Shown: one piece after another, positions 1 through 7,507 of the stretch
How positions within the stretch are numbered: position 1 is the first letter of the stretch
Layout: every line of letters starts with the position of its first letter
DNA from: Chthoniobacterales bacterium
GTDB lineage: Bacteria; Verrucomicrobiota; Verrucomicrobiia; Chthoniobacterales; UBA10450
NCBI GenBank assembly: GCA_013697365.1
Contig: JACCXA010000134.1
Coordinates: 1-7,507, forward strand
Direction: 5' to 3'
DNA length: 7,507 nt
Translations under genes and position numbers: made by a program
The notes under the pieces: model-generated
Told to the model about the DNA's origin: nothing
Database searches by the model: none
What the model saw: only the letters and a program-made list of their open reading frames with translations

Positions 1-17
1 CTAATCCCTCCCTCCCC

Positions 18-48
<31 letters not shown>

Positions 49-155
49 TCCTCCCCGCTACCCTCCGGGCGAATAAACCTCCAATCCTCCCGTCCAAAAT
101 GGCTTCTGAAATGGAAACCGGCGTCCAGCTCCAGCAACTTATGCGTTTCCCGTCT

Positions 156-207
156 GCACAGCCGGATCGGAGCGACGGCGCTCCTCGGTGGGTGTCGCGC
201 GACACTC
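156..207. repeat. Paired hairpins upstream of the membrane-protein gene
   Basis: Two adjacent palindromes lie just before the chosen start of the PIG-V-like gene. The first (169-184) has a perfect 6 bp stem GGAGCG/CGCTCC with loop ACGG. The second (190-207) is centred on the perfect 14 nt palindrome GTGTCGCGCGACAC (192-205) and extends by one G-T wobble and one G-C pair. The segment begins with GCACAGCCG (156-164), a 9-mer found again at 3077-3085 in the other hairpin-rich spacer. The rest of positions 1-233 shows no supported gene and no clear promoter. The hairpins could be a dispersed repeat, an upstream gene's terminator, or leader structure for the downstream transcript. Confidence 0.55.
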
Positions 208-233
208 CGGCAAGCTCCGCGCAGGCCGTTTCT

Positions 234-1460
234 ATGAATCGCAAACTCCATCCTCTCCGAGCTGTCGCCCTTGGCTTGATTGTGATGCTGGTTCAGGTGT
301 TTCTCGCCGTGGAACTCATCGCGCCCGAAGGACCGCTCTCGTATCGCTACAACACGCTGATTCAGCACGATAGCTACTGGTTCGCAAACATCATTGACCG
401 GGGCTATGACACGATCCTGCCGCCGATCGACCGAAAGCTGATGGAGGTGTCGAACGTGGCTTTTTTCCCAGCTTATCCGGCCATCGCCGGCGCGTTGCGT
501 CATTGGTTCGGCTTCAGCACCTATGATGCGCTCCTCGTCACGGCGCAAACGGCCGCCTGGGGCTTTTGGAGTTACTTTTTTCTCTTCTGCGATCGGTGGG
601 GCGTGGCGCCATTGCTGCAATTCTTTGGCGGTTTCGCCGTTGTCGCGCATCCGACGGCCTTCTTTCTGGTGGCCGGTTACTCGGAGTCTCTTTTTTTGAT
701 GGCACTGCTGGGATTTATCTATTGGACGACGGCGAGCGGGCGAACGGCGAAGGTCCTGGCGGTCGGGCACGGCATCGTGATGTCGGCAACGCGAATTGTC
801 GGTTTGCCCTGCGCGGTGTTTCCTTTTGTGCGCGCGATCTTCGAAGGGGGTTGGGAGCGCTTGCGAGATGTCCGGCGATGGGTTGGGAACTACGCGGGAG
901 CGGTGGCCCTGGTCGCTGCCGCCAGCTTGGGGACTTTCGGGTTTTTCCTTTACTGCCTGTTCCGCTGGGGGCGTTGGGATCTTTACATGCTCACCCAGGA
1001 AGCCGGCTGGGCGATTGAGCCCGATTACCTCGCGGTCTTCAAACCGGAAAGTTACCGCTGGCTGGTTCCGCCGATGAATGACCCCACGCAGTGGAGCCAG
1101 ATGACCATGACGGCCGGCGCGCTCTGCTTTGTCCTCGTGGCCCTCTGCGAATTGATTCCCGCCCTGCGCCGCCGAACAGGCTGGCAGCATCGGATCGGCC
1201 TCTATTTCGCCGCGGTCGTCACCTATTTCATCGCCGTGAGCGGCGTGGCGTCCGTCCAGATGGAAAGCATGCTGCGATATCAGTTCTGTGCGCATGCGTT
1301 AATCGTGCTGGCGCTTTTGCACTTTTTGGCCCAGTTTCGCCCGCTGCCGCCCGCCGTCCGGGCATTTGGGATGGCGGCAGTCGCGCTGCTCTGCGCGGCA
1401 GGACTCAGCTTGCAGGGATGGTGGATCTGGAATTTTACGCGGGGAGACTGGGTTGCTTAA
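234..1460 (+). CDS. PIG-V/mannosyltransferase-family integral membrane protein
   Basis: Predicted 408-residue multi-pass membrane protein, probably a GT-C-fold glycosyltransferase that moves a sugar from a polyprenyl-phosphate donor to an acceptor on the outer face of the membrane. About nine hydrophobic segments are visible, near residues 9-28, 96-117, 124-142, 143-163, 176-199, 219-241, 291-310, 322-341 and 350-394 (the last may be two). Family-like motifs are HDSYWFANIIDRGYD (45-59; D46 is the candidate catalytic aspartate), FFPAYP (77-82), GYSESLF (148-154), ATR (185-187) and MLRYQF (346-351). The ATG at 234 was chosen because it directly precedes the first membrane segment. The frame stays open back to position 30, but that stretch reads through a heptad array and hairpins and has no membrane-protein character. 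A weak CAGG lies about 8 nt upstream. The stop is 6 bp before the next gene, suggesting an operon. Family assignment is good; acceptor and donor are unknown. Confidence 0.8.
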   Translation: MNRKLHPLRAVALGLIVMLVQVFLAVELIAPEGPLSYRYNTLIQHDSYWFANIIDRGYDTILPPIDRKLMEVSNVAFFPAYPAIAGALRHWFGFSTYDALLVTAQTAAWGFWSYFFLFCDRWGVAPLLQFFGGFAVVAHPTAFFLVAGYSESLFLMALLGFIYWTTASGRTAKVLAVGHGIVMSATRIVGLPCAVFPFVRAIFEGGWERLRDVRRWVGNYAGAVALVAAASLGTFGFFLYCLFRWGRWDLYMLTQEAGWAIEPDYLAVFKPESYRWLVPPMNDPTQWSQMTMTAGALCFVLVALCELIPALRRRTGWQHRIGLYFAAVVTYFIAVSGVASVQMESMLRYQFCAHALIVLALLHFLAQFRPLPPAVRAFGMAAVALLCAAGLSLQGWWIWNFTRGDWVA

Positions 1461-1466
1461 CGAATC

Positions 1467-2990
1467 ATGAAAACAAACGTAGCTATCATTGGGGCCGGGC
1501 CGGCTGGATTAACCGCCGCCTACCTGCTCTCTAAGAACAACGTCGACGTCACCGTTTTGGAGGCCGATCCGGTCTACGTCGGCGGGATTTCGCGGACAGC
1601 GACCTACAAGGGCTTTCATTTCGACATCGGCGGACATCGCTTCTTCTCGAAGTCGAAAGAGGTGAACGATTTCTGGCAGGAGATTCTACCGGACGACATG
1701 CTGAATCGCCCGCGCTCCTCCCGGATTTTCTATGGCGGTAAGTTCTTCGCCTATCCGCTGAAGGCTTTCGAGGCGCTGACCAAGCTCGGCGTCTTTAAGT
1801 CGACCCTCTGTGTTCTTTCCTGGATGAAGGCGCGCCTCTTCCCAGTGGCGAACCCAACAAACTTTGAAGACTGGGTCAGCAACCAGTTCGGCAAGCGGCT
1901 CTTCAACACCTTCTTCAAAAGCTATACGGAGAAGGTTTGGGGCATGCCCTGCAAAGAGATCTCGGCTGACTGGGCCGCGCAGCGCATCAAGGGCTTGTCG
2001 TTAGGCAGTGCGATCAAGAACGCCCTCCTCCCGCAGAGGCAGCCGAAGGACAAAAGCAAGGTAATCAAGAGCCTGATCAACTCCTTCAAGTATCCGCGTA
2101 AAGGCCCGGGCATGATGTGGGAAGCCTGCGCGGAAAAGACGAGGCAGCTCGGCGGCGAGATCCACATGGGCAGCAAGGTGGTTGGTTGCGCTTACGACGA
2201 GAAGAATTCCATCTGGAACCTGCGTTTTCAGGATCAGAACGGGAATGAGCACACACTTGCGTCCGAGCATGTCATTTCTTCCGCGCCGATGCGTGAGCTG
2301 GTCAACGGATTGCAGCCCAGCGTCTCCGAGGAAGCGAAGAAAGCCGCGAATAGCCTGAAGTATCGCGACTTTCTCACTGTCATGCTCATCCTGAAGAATC
2401 GCGATGCCTTCGAGGACAACTGGATCTACATCCACGATCCGAGCGTGCAGGTCGGGCGCATCCAGAACTTTCGTTCCTGGTCGCCGGAGATGGTGCCCGA
2501 CCCGGACAAAGCCTGTTACGGCCTGGAGTATTTCTGCTTTGAGCACGACGGCCTTTGGGATTCGACAGACGGGCAACTCATCGAACTGGCGAAAAAAGAG
2601 CTCATGCAGATCGGCCTCTCTAAAGAAGGCGACGTTATGGATGGGACAGTCGTCCGGCAGAAAAAGGCGTATCCGGTCTACGATGATGATTACGCGAAAC
2701 ATGTCGCGACGGTCCGCGATGAACTGGACGCGCGGTTCCCGAATCTGCACCTGGTGGGTCGCAACGGAATGCACAAGTATAACAACCAGGATCACGCCAT
2801 GATGACCGCGATGCTCTGCGTCGAGAACATCCTTGCGGATACGAAGCTGTATGATCTCTGGCAAGTGAACGGCGATGCAGAATATCACGAGGCCGGCGAA
2901 GAAGCGGTCGAGGAGACGACGGGAACTGGGCTCCGGATGGTGCCGACCCGGGTTGCGGGCACGCCGGAACTAGCTTCCGAGAATACTTAA
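1467..2990 (+). CDS. FAD-dependent oxidoreductase, UDP-galactopyranose mutase-like
   Basis: A 507-residue flavoprotein. The N-terminal Rossmann motif GAGPAG (9-14) with E32 at the end of the second strand binds the ADP part of FAD, followed by GGIS (39-42) and GGHRFF (55-60). The segment FFAYPLKAF (93-101) and especially YTEKVWG (153-159) match UDP-galactopyranose mutase (Glf), where the corresponding YTEKQWG lies at the sugar-nucleotide site. The C-terminal flavin motif is [13 protein letters not shown] (431-443). It is longer than typical bacterial Glf (about 370-400 residues) and ends in an acidic, low-complexity tail (about 470-507). After the YTEKxWG motif the usual RIPVR of Glf reads RIKGL here, so the arginine that contacts the diphosphate seems absent and another substrate is likely. 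It follows the PIG-V-like gene by 6 bp with no clear ribosome site, so coupled translation is plausible. Automated pipelines may call it protoporphyrinogen oxidase-like or simply NAD(P)/FAD-dependent oxidoreductase. Confidence 0.85.
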   Translation: MKTNVAIIGAGPAGLTAAYLLSKNNVDVTVLEADPVYVGGISRTATYKGFHFDIGGHRFFSKSKEVNDFWQEILPDDMLNRPRSSRIFYGGKFFAYPLKAFEALTKLGVFKSTLCVLSWMKARLFPVANPTNFEDWVSNQFGKRLFNTFFKSYTEKVWGMPCKEISADWAAQRIKGLSLGSAIKNALLPQRQPKDKSKVIKSLINSFKYPRKGPGMMWEACAEKTRQLGGEIHMGSKVVGCAYDEKNSIWNLRFQDQNGNEHTLASEHVISSAPMRELVNGLQPSVSEEAKKAANSLKYRDFLTVMLILKNRDAFEDNWIYIHDPSVQVGRIQNFRSWSPEMVPDPDKACYGLEYFCFEHDGLWDSTDGQLIELAKKELMQIGLSKEGDVMDGTVVRQKKAYPVYDDDYAKHVATVRDELDARFPNLHLVGRNGMHKYNNQDHAMMTAMLCVENILADTKLYDLWQVNGDAEYHEAGEEAVEETTGTGLRMVPTRVAGTPELASENT

Positions 2991-3024
2991 ACGCAGAGCG
3001 CGGTTTGGCGCATCTACGGAACAT

Positions 3025-3097
3025 GCGGAAGCCTGTCCGCCCGAAGCATTCGGACCAGGCGAGACGCCCGGTCGCCGCACAGCCGAGACGGCCGTGC
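3025..3097 (-). terminator. Hairpin string between convergent genes; candidate terminator
   Basis: The 111 bp spacer 2991-3101 carries successive palindromes starting 4 nt past the gcvP stop codon. At 3077-3097, arms GCAC/GTGC and GCCG/CGGC flank an AGA loop with one A-C mismatch. At 3053-3073, arms GACC/GGTC and GGCG/CGCC have the same AGA loop and the mismatch in the same place. A third stem, CCGAA/TTCGG with loop GCA, lies at 3041-3053 and extends past a C-A mismatch to a G-C pair at 3039/3055. A weaker GCGGA/TCCGC stem spans 3025-3040. In minus-strand RNA each of the three A-C mismatches becomes a G-U wobble, so the gcvP transcript would form the more stable stems. No long T tract follows, so this is not a textbook intrinsic terminator. 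It may be a dispersed palindromic repeat that also ends or protects transcripts. Confidence 0.55.
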
Positions 3098-3101
3098 TCC
3101 G

Positions 3102-6041
<2,940 letters not shown>

Positions 6042-6083
6042 TCAGGAGACTACGAGGCGAGGCAGGAGATTCAAGGAAGGGGA

Positions 6084-6180
6084 GAACATCGAACATCGAA
6101 CATCGAACGCAGAGGCATCCCGCGTGCGCTGCTCCCTCTTACTTCGATGTTTGATGTTGGATGTTGGAGTTCGGTGTTTG
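6084..6180. repeat. Inverted pair of heptad arrays between ilvA and gcvP
   Basis: Left arm: three perfect GAACATC copies plus GAAC (6084-6108). Right arm: diverged heptads on the opposite strand, GATGTTT, GATGTTG and GATGTTG (6146-6166), then a decayed GAGTTC and GGTGTTTG (6167-6180). The arms could pair imperfectly over more than 20 nt around a loop of about 35 nt. The left-arm unit is the reverse complement of the array at 19-46. It begins 9 nt past the ilvA stop and ends 42 nt before the gcvP start, filling most of the 147 bp spacer, and no other gene fits there. It could end the ilvA transcript, separate the expression of the two genes, or be a passive mobile repeat; the sequence does not decide. 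Confidence 0.85.
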
Positions 6181-6188
6181 CTTCCGCC

Positions 6189-7454
6189 CTACGAGTCGAA
6201 CGTCTCGACGCCGTGGCTCTTCAGGCGCTCGCGCAATTCCGCAAGATGTTGGTGATTCCGCGTCTCCACTGTGCAAAGAACATGGACCGCCGAGACATCG
6301 GACCCCGCAAAGGCGCGGTCGTGCACGACTTGCTTGATGCTCGCTCCGCTGGAAGCGATCTGCGCCGTGAGGTCGGCGAGGCCGCCCGGCCGATCACTGA
6401 TCATTGCAGTAAACCGACAAAGCCGCCCGTCCGCCACCAGGCCACGTTCGATGACGCGGCTGAGAACGTTTGGGTCGATATTGCCGCCGCAGAGAAGGAG
6501 GATAACGCGCTTGTTGGCCAGTTCAGGAAGCTGGCCGGAGAGGCAGGCGGCGAGGGGAGTCGCGGCCGAGCCTTCCACTACGCCTTTTTCGAGCTCGACG
6601 ATGCGCAGAATGGAAACCGCGATCTGCTCTTCACTCACCATGATGCAGCGATCTACCAGGTCTTTCGCGATCTCGAAAGCGTTCGCCCCCACCTCAGGAA
6701 TCGCGAGGCCGTCAGCCAGGGTCGCCTGCGTCGAAATTCGGGTGGGGTGTCCTGCCCGGAGCGCTGCGGAAAAGCTCGCCACATTCTCCGCCTCCACCGC
6801 GATGATTTTTGTCTTCGGTCGCAACGTCTTCACCGCCAGGGCCACCCCGGCGAGCAACCCGCCTCCCCCTACGGGAATGATGACCGCATCCGCATTCGGC
6901 ACCTGCTCAATGATTTCCAGCCCCATCGTGCCCTGGCCCGCGATGATCGCCGGATCGTCGTAGCCGTCGATGTAGGCAAGCCCGCGTTCCTTTCCCAGCT
7001 CATGCGCATGGGCTTTGGCTTCGCCAAAATCGTTGCCGTGCATGACCACCGTCGCGCCAAGTTTCTGGCAATTACTGACCTTGATGAGCGGTGCGAACTT
7101 CGGCATCACGACAGTCGCCGGAACCCCGAGCAGCTTGCCCTGGTATGCGAGCGCCTGCGCGTGATTGCCCGCCGAAGCGGCGATGACCCCGCGCTTCTGT
7201 TGCTCCGGGGTCAATTGCGCCAGGGCATTGCGGGCTCCGCGTTCCTTGAAACTTCCAGTGCGCTGGAGATTGTCTAGTTTGCAGAAGATTTCCATCCCGG
7301 TGAGCTCGCTCAGCGGGATGGATTGTGGGCAGGGCGAATAGTAGACCGCACCCTCGTTCCGCCCACGGGCTGCCTCGATGTCCTGAAAAGTGGTTAAGGG
7401 CCGTCGGTTGGGGGTGGGCCGCGAACCGGCGTTCATCCCTTCCCCATCAACCAT
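6189..7454 (-). CDS. ilvA: Threonine ammonia-lyase with C-terminal ACT domain
   Basis: A 421-residue fold-type II PLP enzyme that deaminates L-threonine to 2-oxobutyrate and ammonia, the first step to isoleucine; it may also act on serine. The Schiff-base lysine is K70 in SFKERG. The phosphate and substrate loops are SAGNHAQ (94-100) and VGGGG (195-199). CGGNID (322-327) places a cysteine at the residue that contacts the PLP pyridine nitrogen, which is serine in many relatives; cysteine is also used in mammalian serine dehydratase. A single short ACT-like domain follows (about 345-421), as in the roughly 400-residue class, not the about 510-residue E. coli IlvA with a two-part regulatory domain. 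Feedback control by isoleucine or valine is possible but cannot be read from the sequence. The start is ambiguous: TTG 7457, ATG 7454 (GGAAG about 7 nt upstream, preferred) or ATG 7436. The first two lie inside a heptad array. The stop is TAG. Confidence 0.93.
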   Translation of the reverse strand: MVDGEGMNAGSRPTPNRRPLTTFQDIEAARGRNEGAVYYSPCPQSIPLSELTGMEIFCKLDNLQRTGSFKERGARNALAQLTPEQQKRGVIAASAGNHAQALAYQGKLLGVPATVVMPKFAPLIKVSNCQKLGATVVMHGNDFGEAKAHAHELGKERGLAYIDGYDDPAIIAGQGTMGLEIIEQVPNADAVIIPVGGGGLLAGVALAVKTLRPKTKIIAVEAENVASFSAALRAGHPTRISTQATLADGLAIPEVGANAFEIAKDLVDRCIMVSEEQIAVSILRIVELEKGVVEGSAATPLAACLSGQLPELANKRVILLLCGGNIDPNVLSRVIERGLVADGRLCRFTAMISDRPGGLADLTAQIASSGASIKQVVHDRAFAGSDVSAVHVLCTVETRNHQHLAELRERLKSHGVETFDS

Positions 7455-7472
7455 CAACTATCTTCCATCAAC
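7445..7472. repeat. CATCAAC-type heptad array at the ilvA start
   Basis: Four consecutive heptads: CATCAAC (7445-7451), CATCAAC (7452-7458), a diverged TATCTTC (7459-7465) and CATCAAC (7466-7472). On the minus strand the unit reads GTTGATG. It resembles the CATCGAA unit of the other arrays in length and in its CATC core, but is a distinct sequence type. It covers the candidate ilvA starts 7457 and 7454 and the TGA of the probable upstream gene, so it may influence translation coupling or may have been inserted in the junction. Confidence 0.75.
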
Positions 7473-7507
7473 TCTTCGCATCCAAAGCCTGACGGACCTT
7501 CTGGGCC
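7468..7507 (-). CDS. Possible 3' end of an upstream gene (partial)
   Basis: On the minus strand the frame beginning at 7506 reads AQKVRQALDAKS and then TGA at 7470-7468. The residues look like the amphipathic C-terminal helix of a protein, and the stop falls just before ilvA, as expected for an upstream gene in the same operon (about 13 nt from the preferred ilvA ATG). Only 12 codons are inside the window, so no family can be named and the frame could be chance. Confidence 0.35.
   Translation of the reverse strand, partial: AQKVRQALDAKS

Noticed and set aside
2001..2888. 295-codon open frame on the minus strand opposite the flavoprotein gene
   Set aside because: Shadow of the well-supported 1467-2990 gene. 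It has no recognisable family motif and no plausible start context.
6042..6083. Possible gcvP promoter (TTGAAT and TAGTCT on the minus strand)
   Set aside because: The -10-like box matches the consensus at only about half of its positions, and such weak pairs are frequent by chance.

Overview
This 7.5 kb chromosomal window comes from a GC-rich bacterium (roughly 58-60% GC by eye). It carries four complete genes, the likely tail of a fifth, and unusually repeat-rich intergenic spacers. Weak or absent Shine-Dalgarno sequences, a single-chain glycine dehydrogenase and heptameric TTCGATG-type intergenic repeats suggest Verrucomicrobiota or a related PVC lineage. That placement rests on pattern recognition, not on a marker gene, and is tentative.

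Layout, left to right. Positions 1-233 hold no convincing gene. They contain a four-copy TTCGATG array (19-46) and two hairpins (169-184, 190-207). A plus-strand pair follows: a multi-pass PIG-V/mannosyltransferase-like membrane protein (234-1460) and, 6 bp later, an FAD-dependent oxidoreductase of the UDP-galactopyranose-mutase-like superfamily (1467-2990). They look co-transcribed and may act together in making or attaching a surface sugar. A 111 bp spacer with a string of hairpins (3025-3097) separates them from the convergent gcvP (3102-6041, minus). Between gcvP and ilvA (6189 to about 7454, minus) is a 147 bp spacer built around an inverted pair of heptad arrays (6084-6180). At the right edge a third array (CATCAAC type, 7445-7472) sits on the start of ilvA and the probable stop codon of an upstream minus-strand gene that runs off the window.

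Functionally, the minus-strand side is amino-acid metabolism. IlvA converts threonine to 2-oxobutyrate for isoleucine synthesis, and GcvP decarboxylates glycine in the glycine cleavage system. The partners GcvT, GcvH and Lpd are not in the window. The plus-strand pair is probably envelope glycan metabolism with an unknown product. The coding genes are recognisable families. The least explained content is the intergenic DNA: three heptad arrays of two related types, and two hairpin clusters, one of which has an internally repeated architecture.
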